The translations under genes were made by a program, and so were the position numbers. Under the pieces are notes generated by a model. That model saw only the letters and a program-made list of their open reading frames with translations. It had not been told where the DNA came from and searched no databases. From assembly GCA_002007745.1 (NCBI GenBank), contig CP019882.1, positions 1,798,001-1,862,000 on the forward strand: DNA of 64,000 nucleotides, read 5' to 3'. The stretch comes from Mycolicibacterium litorale (GTDB lineage: Bacteria; Actinomycetota; Actinomycetes; Mycobacteriales; Mycobacteriaceae). This document shows, in pieces, positions 1 to 8,445 of the stretch. Within the stretch, counting starts at the first letter, position 1; each line of letters begins with the position of its first letter.

Positions 1-3000
1 CCCGCTTCCTGGGCATGGTCGCACCGGGCGACGACATCGACTTCCGCGTCGACCGGGTCGGAATCGACCTGGGCGCAGAGGTTTTGGAGGTCACCGCCAA
101 GGTCGGTACGGATCTGGTGATGAGCGCTACCGCCCGGCTGGCGGCGCCGAAGACGGTGTACGCCTTCCCCGGCCAGGGCATTCAGCACAAGGGCATGGGC
201 ATGGAGGTGCGGGCCCGTTCCAAGGCCGCCCGCAAGGTGTGGGACACCGCCGACAAGTTCACCCGCGACACGCTGGGCTTCTCGGTACTGCATGTGGTGC
301 GGGACAACCCGACCAGCCTGATCGCCGCCGGTGTGCACTACCAGCATCCCGAAGGTGTGCTGTACCTGACCCAGTTCACTCAGGTCGCGATGGCCACCGT
401 CGCCGCCGCCCAGGTCGCCGAGATGCGCGAGCAGGGGGCGTTCGTCGAGGGCGCGATCGCCTGCGGCCACTCGGTGGGTGAGTACACCGCGCTGGCCTGT
501 GTGTCCGGTGTCTACGCGCTGGAGGCGTTGCTGGAGGTGGTGTTCCACCGCGGCAGCAAGATGCACGACATCGTCCCGCGCGACGAGATGGGCCGGTCGA
601 ATTACCGGCTGGCCGCCATCCGGCCGTCGCAGATCGACCTGCCGGATGCTGACGTCAAGGACTTCGTCGCCGGCATCGCCGAGCGCACCGGAGAATTCCT
701 GCAGATCGTCAACTTCAACCTGCGCGGCTCGCAGTACGCGATCGCCGGGACGGTGCGCGGCCTGGAGGCGTTGGAGGAGGAGGTCGAGCGGCGTCGCGAG
801 ATCAGCGGCGGCAAGCGGTCGTTCATCCTGGTTCCGGGCATCGATGTGCCGTTCCACTCCGAGGTGCTGCGGGTCGGTGTCGACGACTTCCGCCGCGCAC
901 TGGAGCGGGTCATGCCGGACGACGCCGACCCCGCACTGATCGTCGGGCGGTACATCCCCAACCTGGTGCCGCGGCCGTTCACCCTGGACCGTGACTTCGT
1001 CCAGGAGATCCGCGATCTGGTGCCGGCCGAACCGCTCGACGAGATCCTCGCCGACTACGACACCTGGCGTAACGAGAAGCCGCGCGAGCTGTGCCGCAAG
1101 ATCGTCATCGAGTTGCTGGCCTGGCAGTTCGCCAGCCCGGTGCGCTGGATCGAGACCCAGGACCTGCTGTTCATCGAGGAAGCCGCCGGCGGTCTGGGTG
1201 TGGAGCGGTTCGTCGAGATCGGTGTCAAGTCGGCGCCGACGGTGGCCGGCTTGGCCAGCAACACGCTGAAGCTGCCCGAATACGCCCACAGCACAGTCGA
1301 AGTGCTCAACTCCGAGCGCGACGCCGCCGTGCTGTTCGCCACCGATACCGACCCCGAGCCGGATATCGACGAGGCACCGGTTGCCGAAGCGGCGGCCGAA
1401 GCTGTCGCGGTCGAGGCCGCCCCGGCAGCCGCACCTTCCGGTGGCCCCCGGCCGGACGACATCGTCTTCGACGCCGGCGATGCCACCCTGGCCCTGATCG
1501 CGCTGAGCGCCAAGATGCGCATCGACCAGATCGAATTGCTGGACTCCATCGAGTCCATCACCGACGGGGCGTCCTCGCGGCGCAACCAGCTGCTGGTCGA
1601 CTTGGGGTCGGAGCTCAACCTCGGCGCCATCGACGGTGCCGCGGAGGCGGATCTGGCTTCGCTGAAGGGTCAGGTGTCCAAGCTGGCCCGCACCTACAAG
1701 CCGTTCGGTCCGGTGCTCTCCGATGCGATCAACGATCAGTTGCGCACGGTGCTCGGCCCGTCCGGCAAGCGGCCGGCCGCGATCGCCGAGCGGGTCAAGA
1801 AGACCTGGGAACTCGGCGACGGGTGGGTCAAGCACGTGACCGCCGAACTGGCGTTGGGCACCCGCGAGGGCAGCAGCGTTCGCGGTGGCGCACTCGGCGG
1901 TCTGCATGAGGGCGCGCTGGCTGATGCCGCCGCGGTGGACAAGGCCGTCGATGCCGCGGTCGTCGCGGTCGCGGCCCGCAAGGGCATTGCCGTGTCGTTG
2001 CCGTCGGCGGGCGGTGCCGGCGGCGGTGTGGTCGACTCTGCGGCGCTCACCGAGTTCGCCGAGAAGGTCACCGGCCGTGACGGGGTGCTGGCCTCGGCCG
2101 CCCGGATGGTGCTCGGCCAGCTCGGCCTGGACAGCCCGGTCACCGCGGCACCGGCAGCCACCGACGCCGAACTCATCGACCTGGTCACCACCGAGCTGGG
2201 TTCGGACTGGCCGCGTTTGGTCGCTCCGGCGTTCGACGCCAAGAAGGCGGTGCTGCTCGACGACCGGTGGGCCAGTGCCCGCGAGGACCTGGTCAAGCTG
2301 TGGCTGGCCGACGAAGGCGACATCGACGCCGACTGGCTGCGGCTCTCGGAGCGATTCGAGGGTGCCGGCAATGTCGTTGCCAACCAGGCGAATTGGTGGC
2401 AGGGCAAGGCGCTGGCGGCGGGCCGCAACATCCACGCCTCGCTGTTCGGCCGGATCGCGGCGGGTGCTGAAAACCCGGACAAGGGTCATTACAGCGACGA
2501 GATCGCGGTGGTCACCGGTGCGTCCAAGGGCTCGATCGCCGCGTCCGTGGTGGCCGGTCTGCTCGACGGCGGCGCCACGGTGGTCGCGACGACCTCCAAG
2601 CTCGACGACGACCGGTTGGCGTTCTACAAGGCGCTCTACCGCGACCATGCTCGCTACGGTGCGTCGCTGTGGATCGTCCCGGCCAACATGGCCTCCTACG
2701 CCGACATCGACGCCCTGGCCTCATGGGTTGGCAGTGAGCAGTCCGAAAGCCTTGGGCCGCAATCGATTCACATCAAGGATGCGCTGACCCCGACGCTGCT
2801 GTTCCCGTTCGCCGCCCCGCGGGTGGCCGGTGACCTGTCGGAGGCCGGCTCGCGGTCCGAGATGGAGATGAAGGTGCTGCTGTGGGCCGTGGAACGGCTG
2901 ATCGGCGGGCTGTCGTCCATCGGTGCCGAGCGTGACATCGCTTCGCGGCTGCACGTGGTGCTGCCGGGCTCACCCAACCGCGGCATGTTCGGCGGCGACG

Positions 3001-5360
3001 GCGCCTACGGCGAGTCCAAGTCCGCACTGGACGCGGTGGTGAATCGGTGGAACGCCGAATCCTCCTGGGCGCAGCGGGTCAGCTTCGCGCACGCCCTGAT
3101 CGGCTGGACCAAGGGCACCGGCCTGATGGGTCACAACGACGCCATCGTCAGCGCGGTCGAAGAGGCCGGCGTGACCACCTACAGCACCGCCGAGATGGCC
3201 GCCATGCTGCTCGACCTGTGCTCGGTGGAGGCCAAGGTGGCCTCGGCCAACGCCCCGCTGAAGGTGGATCTCACCGGTGGGCTCGGCGACGTGCAGCTCG
3301 ACATGGCCGAGCTGGCCGCCAAGGCCCGCGAGGAGATGGCTTCGGAGGCCTCGAGTTCGAACGACGAGCCGACAGCCGGCACCATCGCCGCGCTGCCGTC
3401 GCCGCCGCGCGGGTACACCGCGGCGACCCCGCCGGCGTGGGCCGACCTCGACGTCGACCCGGCCGACCTGGTGGTCATCGTCGGTGGCGCCGAACTGGGC
3501 CCGTACGGCTCGTCGCGCACCCGCTTCGAGATGGAGGTCGACAACGAGCTGTCGGCCGCCGGTGTTCTCGAACTGGCCTGGACCACCGGGCTGATCAAGT
3601 GGGAGGACGATCCCAAGCCGGGCTGGTACGACACCGCCAGCGGGGAGCTGGTCGACGAGGCCGAACTGGTCGAGCGTTATCACGACGCCGTCGTAGAGCG
3701 TTGTGGCATACGGGAATTCGTGGACGATGGCGCTGTCGGGGCCGATCACGCCTCGCCGCTGCTGGTCAGTGTCTTCCTGGACAAGGACTTCAGCTTCGTG
3801 GTGTCTTCGGAGGCCGATGCCCGCTCGTTCGTGGAGGTCGATCCCGAGCACACCGTCGCCCGGCCGGTGCCGGATTCGTCGGACTGGGAGGTGATCCGCA
3901 AGGCGGGCACCGAGGTTCGGGTTCCGCGCAAGACCAAGCTGTCGCGGACGGTGGGTGCTCAGATCCCGACCGGATTCGATCCCTCGGTCTGGGGCATCAG
4001 CCCGGACATGGTCAACTCGATCGACCGGGTGGCGCTGTGGAACATCGTCGCCACCGTCGACGCGTTCCTGTCGTCGGGGTTCACCCCGACCGAGCTGATG
4101 CGCTGGGTGCATCCCAGCCTGGTGGCCTCCACCCAGGGCACCGGCATGGGTGGTATGACGTCGATGCAGACGATGTACCACGGCAACCTGATGGGCAAGG
4201 CCAAGCCGAACGACATCCTGCAGGAGGTTCTGCCGAACGTCGTTGCCGCCCATGTCATCCAGTCCTACGTCGGCAGCTACGGCTCGATGATCCACCCGGT
4301 GGGTGCGTGTGCCACCGCGGCGGTGTCGGTCGAGGAGGGTATGGACAAGATCCGGCTCGGCAAGGCCGACCTGGTGGTCGCCGGCGGGTTCGACGATCTG
4401 ACGTTGGAGGCCATCATCGGCTTCGGTGACATGGCGGCCACCGCCGACACCGAGGTGATGCGGGCCAAGGGCATCAGCGACTCGAAGTTCTCCCGCGCCA
4501 ACGACCGTCGCCGGCTCGGCTTCCTGGAGGCCCAGGGTGGCGGCACCATCCTGCTGGCCCGCGGCGACCTGGCGCTGAAGATGGGGCTGCCGGTGTTGGC
4601 CGTGGTCGGCTACGCGCAGAGCTTCGCCGACGGTGTGCACACCTCGATCCCGGCACCGGGCCTGGGTGCGCTGGGCGCCGGCCGTGGCGGCAGGGACTCG
4701 CAGCTGGCCCGCTCACTGGCCAAGCTGGGCGTCGGCCCCGACGACATCGCGGTGATCTCCAAGCACGACACGTCCACGCTGGCCAACGATCCCAACGAGA
4801 CCGAGCTGCACGAGCGGCTGGCCGACTCGATGGGTCGCTCGGCGGGGGCACCGTTGTTCGTCGTGTCGCAGAAGAGCCTGACCGGGCACGCCAAGGGTGG
4901 TGCGGCGGTCTTCCAGATGATGGGGCTGTGCCAGATCCTGCGCGACGGTGTCATTCCGCCGAACCGCAGCCTGGACTGCGTCGACGACGAGCTGGCCACC
5001 TCCGGGCACTTCGTGTGGGCGCGGGAGACCCTGCGCATGGGCGAGAAGTTCCCGCTCAAGGCCGGCCTGGTGACCAGCCTCGGCTTCGGCCACGTGTCGG
5101 GTCTGATCGCACTGGTGCACCCGCAGGCGTTCCTGGCCTCGCTAAGCGAGCAGGAGCGGGCGGACTACACCAAGCGTGCCCACGAGCGGGTGCTGGCCGG
5201 TCAGCGTCGGTTGGCCTCGGCCATCGCCGGTGGACGGCCGATGTATGAGAAGCCCGCCGATCGCCGGTTCGACCACGACGTGCCGGAGAAGCGTCAGGAG
5301 GCCGCGATGCTGCTCGATCCGGCGTCGCGCCTCGGCGATGACGATATTTACGTGCGGTAG
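1..5360 (+). CDS. fas: Type I fatty acid synthase, C-terminal part (5' end outside window)
   Basis: This is the C-terminal ~1,785 residues of a multifunctional FAS-I, which is about 3,000 residues in mycobacteria. It makes the acyl-CoA primers for mycolic acids and phospholipids in the cytosol. Numbering from the Met at base 15, the visible order is: end of the dehydratase (to ~45); malonyl/palmitoyl transferase with GHSVGEYTAL (Ser153); ACP with LLDSIESI (phosphopantetheine Ser511, base 1545); ketoreductase from ~829 with VTGASKGSIAAS; and ketosynthase with GACATAA (Cys1432) and GHAKGG near the end. This is the known FAS-I domain order. The frame is open to base 3, so base 15 is not the start. 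acpS follows 11 bases downstream and its product activates the ACP. Confidence 0.98.
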   Translation, partial: RFLGMVAPGDDIDFRVDRVGIDLGAEVLEVTAKVGTDLVMSATARLAAPKTVYAFPGQGIQHKGMGMEVRARSKAARKVWDTADKFTRDTLGFSVLHVVRDNPTSLIAAGVHYQHPEGVLYLTQFTQVAMATVAAAQVAEMREQGAFVEGAIACGHSVGEYTALACVSGVYALEALLEVVFHRGSKMHDIVPRDEMGRSNYRLAAIRPSQIDLPDADVKDFVAGIAERTGEFLQIVNFNLRGSQYAIAGTVRGLEALEEEVERRREISGGKRSFILVPGIDVPFHSEVLRVGVDDFRRALERVMPDDADPALIVGRYIPNLVPRPFTLDRDFVQEIRDLVPAEPLDEILADYDTWRNEKPRELCRKIVIELLAWQFASPVRWIETQDLLFIEEAAGGLGVERFVEIGVKSAPTVAGLASNTLKLPEYAHSTVEVLNSERDAAVLFATDTDPEPDIDEAPVAEAAAEAVAVEAAPAAAPSGGPRPDDIVFDAGDATLALIALSAKMRIDQIELLDSIESITDGASSRRNQLLVDLGSELNLGAIDGAAEADLASLKGQVSKLARTYKPFGPVLSDAINDQLRTVLGPSGKRPAAIAERVKKTWELGDGWVKHVTAELALGTREGSSVRGGALGGLHEGALADAAAVDKAVDAAVVAVAARKGIAVSLPSAGGAGGGVVDSAALTEFAEKVTGRDGVLASAARMVLGQLGLDSPVTAAPAATDAELIDLVTTELGSDWPRLVAPAFDAKKAVLLDDRWASAREDLVKLWLADEGDIDADWLRLSERFEGAGNVVANQANWWQGKALAAGRNIHASLFGRIAAGAENPDKGHYSDEIAVVTGASKGSIAASVVAGLLDGGATVVATTSKLDDDRLAFYKALYRDHARYGASLWIVPANMASYADIDALASWVGSEQSESLGPQSIHIKDALTPTLLFPFAAPRVAGDLSEAGSRSEMEMKVLLWAVERLIGGLSSIGAERDIASRLHVVLPGSPNRGMFGGDGAYGESKSALDAVVNRWNAESSWAQRVSFAHALIGWTKGTGLMGHNDAIVSAVEEAGVTTYSTAEMAAMLLDLCSVEAKVASANAPLKVDLTGGLGDVQLDMAELAAKAREEMASEASSSNDEPTAGTIAALPSPPRGYTAATPPAWADLDVDPADLVVIVGGAELGPYGSSRTRFEMEVDNELSAAGVLELAWTTGLIKWEDDPKPGWYDTASGELVDEAELVERYHDAVVERCGIREFVDDGAVGADHASPLLVSVFLDKDFSFVVSSEADARSFVEVDPEHTVARPVPDSSDWEVIRKAGTEVRVPRKTKLSRTVGAQIPTGFDPSVWGISPDMVNSIDRVALWNIVATVDAFLSSGFTPTELMRWVHPSLVASTQGTGMGGMTSMQTMYHGNLMGKAKPNDILQEVLPNVVAAHVIQSYVGSYGSMIHPVGACATAAVSVEEGMDKIRLGKADLVVAGGFDDLTLEAIIGFGDMAATADTEVMRAKGISDSKFSRANDRRRLGFLEAQGGGTILLARGDLALKMGLPVLAVVGYAQSFADGVHTSIPAPGLGALGAGRGGRDSQLARSLAKLGVGPDDIAVISKHDTSTLANDPNETELHERLADSMGRSAGAPLFVVSQKSLTGHAKGGAAVFQMMGLCQILRDGVIPPNRSLDCVDDELATSGHFVWARETLRMGEKFPLKAGLVTSLGFGHVSGLIALVHPQAFLASLSEQERADYTKRAHERVLAGQRRLASAIAGGRPMYEKPADRRFDHDVPEKRQEAAMLLDPASRLGDDDIYVR

Positions 5361-5371
5361 GGTCTCTCGGC

Positions 5372-5764
5372 GTGGCGATTGTGGGTGTGGGTATCGATCT
5401 GGTGTCCATTCCAGAGTTCGCCGAGCAGGTCGACCAGCCGGGGACGGTGTTCGCCGAAACGTTCACCCCGGGTGAGCGCCGCGACGCGGCCGACAAGAGT
5501 TCGGTCGCGGCGCGGCACCTGGCCGCGCGGTGGGCGGCCAAGGAGGCGGTCATCAAGGCGTGGTCGGGCTCCCGGTTCGCGCAGCGCCCGGTGTTGCCGG
5601 AAGGCATCCACCGCGACATCGAGGTGATCACCGACATGTGGGGACGGCCGAAGGTCCGGCTCACCGGCGCCATCGCCGAGCATCTGGCTGAGGTGACGAT
5701 CCACGTGTCGCTCACCCATGAGGGTGACACCGCCGCCGCGGTGGCCATCCTGGAGACGCTGTAG
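5372..5764 (+). CDS. acpS: Holo-[acyl-carrier-protein] synthase
   Basis: A 130-residue 4'-phosphopantetheinyl transferase that moves phosphopantetheine from CoA to the ACP serine of FAS-I. The N-terminus (VGVGIDLVSIPEF) carries the Mg-binding Asp of the AcpS family, and the WAAKEAVIKAW segment (near residues 54-64) carries the family Lys/Glu. The length is normal for mycobacterial AcpS. It starts with GTG 11 bases after the fas stop, so it is probably cotranscribed with its substrate gene, as in M. tuberculosis (Rv2524c-Rv2523c). Confidence 0.97.
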   Translation: MAIVGVGIDLVSIPEFAEQVDQPGTVFAETFTPGERRDAADKSSVAARHLAARWAAKEAVIKAWSGSRFAQRPVLPEGIHRDIEVITDMWGRPKVRLTGAIAEHLAEVTIHVSLTHEGDTAAAVAILETL

Positions 5765-5772
5765 TTCCTCCG

Positions 5773-5830
5773 CGAGCAGACGCAAAGGCCCCTTTTCTGC
5801 GGCGTGTCGGGATGCGTTTGCGTCTGCTCG
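5773..5830. repeat. Perfect 14-bp inverted repeat after acpS
   Basis: CGAGCAGACGCAAA (5773-5786) is repeated exactly inverted as TTTGCGTCTGCTCG (5817-5830) around a 30-base spacer. It lies between the acpS stop and the M20 peptidase gene. In RNA it could fold into a long-stem hairpin. Similar GAGCAGACGCAAA words occur in many mycobacterial intergenic regions (from memory). A terminator or a small dispersed palindrome are both possible. Confidence 0.7.
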
Positions 5831-5865
5831 GCGAATGAGAGGACCCGCGCGATACCGTCGTCGGC

Positions 5866-7197
5866 ATGACTGATCTCGTCGCAGCCGTGCAGGCCGTGCT
5901 TCCCTCGGTGCAGGCCGACCTCGAGGACCTGGTGCGCATCCAGTCGGTGTGGGCCGACCCGGCCCGTCGCGACGAGGTGCACCGCAGCGCGCAGAAGGTG
6001 GCCGATCTGCTGACTCGGGCCGGCTTCGACACGGTGGAGATCGTCGCCGAAGGCGGCGCACCGGCGGTGATCGCACACCACCCCGGCCCGCCGGGCGCTC
6101 CCACGGTCCTGCTCTACGCGCACCACGACGTCCAGCCCGAAGGCGAAGCCGCGCAGTGGGATTCCGAACCGTTCGAGCCCACCGAACGCAATGGTCGGCT
6201 GTACGGGCGGGGCACCGCCGACGACAAGGCCGGTATCGCGACGCACCTGGCCGCTTTCCGCGCGCATGACGGCAATCCGCCGGTCGGGGTGACGGTGTTC
6301 GTCGAGGGCGAGGAGGAGTCCGGCTCGCCGTCCCTGGGCCGGCTGCTGGCCGCGCACTCCGACAAGCTCGCCGCCGACGTGATCGTGATCGCCGACTCGG
6401 ACAACTGGACCGCCGACATCCCGGCGCTGACGGTGTCACTGCGCGGCCTGGCCGACTGTGTCGTCGAGGTCGCGACCCTGGACCACGGCCTGCACTCGGG
6501 GCTGTGGGGCGGTGTGGTGCCCGACGCGCTCAGCGTGCTGGTGCGGCTGCTGGCCAGTCTCCACGACGACGACGGCAACGTCGCCGTGGCGGGACTCCAC
6601 GAGTCGAGTGCCGCCGACGTCGACCGCGGCCCGGACTGGGTGCGCACCGAGTCGGGTCTGCTGGACGGTGTGCAGGAGATCGGCTCGGGCAGTGTGGTGA
6701 CGCGCATGTGGGCCAAACCGGCGATCACGGTGATCGGCATCGACACCACGCCGATCGCGAAGTCGTCGAACACGCTCATCCCGCGGGCCAAGGCCAAGGT
6801 CAGCATGCGCATCGCCCCGGGCGGCGACGCCGTGGCCCACCTCGATGCGCTGCGCCGCCACCTCGAGGCGCACACCCCGTGGGGTGCCCACGTCACCGTC
6901 ACCCCCGGCGACGTCGGCCAGCCGTACGCGATCGATGCCGACGGTCCGGTCTATGACGCCGCCCGGGCGGCGTTCCGGCAGGCCTGGGGTACCGACGTCG
7001 TCGACATGGGGATGGGCGGGTCGATCCCGTTCATCGCCGAGTTCGCCGCGGCGTTCCCGTCGGCCACCATCCTGGTCACCGGGGTGGAGGACCCCGGCAC
7101 CCAGGCGCACAGCATCAACGAGAGCCTGCATCTGGGTGTGCTCGAACGGGCCGCGACCACCGAGGCGCTGCTATTGGCGAAGTTGGGGGAGCGGTAG
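5866..7197 (+). CDS. M20-family metallo-dipeptidase
   Basis: A 443-residue zinc-dependent peptidase of the M20 (CPG2/DapE/carnosinase) family, matching in position the Rv2522c gene next to acpS. Visible motifs are YAHHDVQPEG (metal-binding His/Asp near residues 84-93), GRGTADDKAG (the bridging metal Asp near 124) and FVEGEEESGS (catalytic Glu followed by a metal Glu near 147). The central part, from ~175 to ~300, fits the dimerisation/lid domain. No signal peptide is visible, so it is probably cytosolic. The substrate (dipeptide or N-acyl amino acid) cannot be told from the sequence. Confidence 0.93.
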   Translation: MTDLVAAVQAVLPSVQADLEDLVRIQSVWADPARRDEVHRSAQKVADLLTRAGFDTVEIVAEGGAPAVIAHHPGPPGAPTVLLYAHHDVQPEGEAAQWDSEPFEPTERNGRLYGRGTADDKAGIATHLAAFRAHDGNPPVGVTVFVEGEEESGSPSLGRLLAAHSDKLAADVIVIADSDNWTADIPALTVSLRGLADCVVEVATLDHGLHSGLWGGVVPDALSVLVRLLASLHDDDGNVAVAGLHESSAADVDRGPDWVRTESGLLDGVQEIGSGSVVTRMWAKPAITVIGIDTTPIAKSSNTLIPRAKAKVSMRIAPGGDAVAHLDALRRHLEAHTPWGAHVTVTPGDVGQPYAIDADGPVYDAARAAFRQAWGTDVVDMGMGGSIPFIAEFAAAFPSATILVTGVEDPGTQAHSINESLHLGVLERAATTEALLLAKLGER

Positions 7198-7235
7198 CGC
7201 TGGACCGGTGGGCAGGAGCGAAGCGACCGGGGAGA

Positions 7236-7709
7236 TCAGACCGCGATGTCGCGGCGCAGCTTGGCGACGTGCCCGGTGGCCTTGACGTTGTACTGGGCGA
7301 CCTCGATGTTGCCCTTCTCGTCGACCACGAACGTCGAGCGGATCACGCCCTGCACCGTCTTGCCGTACATCTTCTTCTCGCCGTAGGCGCCCCACTCGGT
7401 GAGCACCTTCTTGTCCGGGTCGGACAGCAGCGGGAAGGTCAGCTCGTCGCGATCGCGGAACTTGGCCAGCTTCTCCGGTTTGTCCGGGGAGATGCCCACC
7501 ACGTCGATGCCCGCCCCGTTCAGCTCGGCCAGGCTGTCACGAAAGTCGCAGGCCTGCTTGGTGCAGCCCGGAGTCATCGCGGCCGGGTAGAAGTACACGA
7601 TCACCTTGCGGCCTTTGAAGTCGGACAACGTCACGGTCTTGCCGTCGGCGTCGGTCAGGCTGAACGCCGGCGCTTTGTCGCCGACGGCGAGGCGTGTTGT
7701 GTCGGTCAC
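7236..7709 (-). CDS. bcp: Thiol peroxidase Bcp (peroxiredoxin)
   Basis: A 157-residue AhpC/TSA-family peroxiredoxin that reduces hydroperoxides with thioredoxin. The motif TPGCTKQACDFRD contains the peroxidatic Cys49 and a second Cys54, the spacing seen in Bcp/PrxQ proteins. The Thr46-Pro47 ahead of Cys49 belongs to the conserved active-site loop. It converges with the M20 peptidase gene and is divergent from the DUF3618 gene, as in M. tuberculosis (Rv2521). The length is normal and there is no signal peptide. Confidence 0.96.
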   Translation of the reverse strand: MTDTTRLAVGDKAPAFSLTDADGKTVTLSDFKGRKVIVYFYPAAMTPGCTKQACDFRDSLAELNGAGIDVVGISPDKPEKLAKFRDRDELTFPLLSDPDKKVLTEWGAYGEKKMYGKTVQGVIRSTFVVDEKGNIEVAQYNVKATGHVAKLRRDIAV

Positions 7710-7796
7710 CTACTGGTCCCTTCTTCCACCGGAGCGTCGGGGTTGGCCCGGGTTGATCTAGGGTAGTTCGGCAGGGCGGCAGTTTGGAGGACGGAA

Positions 7797-8024
7797 GTGG
7801 CGGACCGGGATCCCGAGGCCATCAAGGCTGATATCGACCAGGCGCGCGATCGGCTGGCGTTGACGGTGGACTCGCTGGCCGAGCGGGCCAATCCCCAGCG
7901 CATCGCCGACGACGTCAAGGCTGCTCTGCTGGCCTTCGTGAAGAAGCCGGCGGTGGCCGCGACCCTGGCCGGTGTCACCGCGGTCACGGTGATCGTGGTG
8001 GTTCGCCGCATCCGCAACAACTAG
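7797..8024 (+). CDS. DUF3618 membrane-anchored protein
   Basis: A 75-residue protein like Rv2520c. Residues 1-40 are a charged amphipathic segment (EAIKADIDQARDRLALTVDS), which is the DUF3618 signature. Residues 53-70 form one hydrophobic helix followed by a basic tail, so the protein is probably anchored with a short cytosolic end. It starts with GTG preceded by a good ribosome site (TTTGGAGG, 7783-7790). It is divergent from bcp with a short shared promoter region. The function of the family is not established. Confidence 0.88.
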   Translation: MADRDPEAIKADIDQARDRLALTVDSLAERANPQRIADDVKAALLAFVKKPAVAATLAGVTAVTVIVVVRRIRNN

Positions 8025-8069
8025 CCGCAGCGCGTTTGGCGGCACCGCCACCGGTTACCCGGGGCGGAT

Positions 8070-8222
8070 GGCGTCTACGGCGTGGTCGTCGAGCCGCACT
8101 CGGCGGCCAACGTGCTGCCGGTCAACGGCGCCGACAACTGGCTACACCTGGGGTTGGGCGTCATTCTGCTGGGCTTGGGTCTTGGCCTGGGCCGCGGCGC
8201 GCAGGGGAGGGTCGGCGGATGA
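8070..8222 (+). pseudogene. 3' remnant of a DUF4383 membrane-protein gene
   Basis: In frame +3 the sequence reads GVYGVVVEPHSAANVLPVNG, then ADNWLHLGLGVILLGLGLGL, and stops at 8220-8222. This resembles the C-terminal end of DUF4383 proteins, whose last helix follows a conserved N-x-x-DNWLH segment. No start or N-terminal three-quarters is present. The frame runs directly on after the DUF3618 stop without homology. It is probably a leftover from deletion of a small membrane-protein gene. Its 3' end overlaps the gene on the other strand. Confidence 0.6.
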
Positions 8223-8445
8223 GCCGCCACAGCCGCAGTGGCAGCAGCCCCAGCAGCGGCGCCCGCTTGCCCAGGTCGTCACTGTCGCGGCGGTTGAACG
8301 CACCGGCGTAGCGGGCGGCGTCGGCAGCAGTGGGATAGGTCTTGTAACCCGTTGTGCCGCAGCCGCGTTCACAGTGGAAGTGCATCACCGCGCCGTCGGT
8401 GCCGAATGTCATCCGGTGTCCCAGCAGCCGGCATGCCCCGCTCAT
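8161..8445 (-). CDS. Small Cys-containing mycobacterial protein of unknown function
   Basis: A 94-residue protein starting MSGACRLLGHRMTF. It contains CERGCG near residue 28 and KTYPTAADAARYA, followed by DLGKRAPLLGLLPLRLW and a basic, Pro-rich tail. I know similar short Cys-containing proteins in mycobacteria, without a function. The ATG (8445-8443) overlaps the TGA of the upstream MFS gene by 4 bases, which fixes the start and suggests translational coupling. The two or three cysteines could bind a metal, but no complete zinc ribbon is visible. Confidence 0.7.
   Translation of the reverse strand: MSGACRLLGHRMTFGTDGAVMHFHCERGCGTTGYKTYPTAADAARYAGAFNRRDSDDLGKRAPLLGLLPLRLWRLIRRPSPARRGPGQDPSPAE

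Noticed and set aside
2970..4640. Long open frame opposite fas (556 codons)
   Set aside because: A shadow of a GC-rich gene: its composition is Arg/Gly/His/Val-rich with no family motif, while the fas frame is clearly coding.
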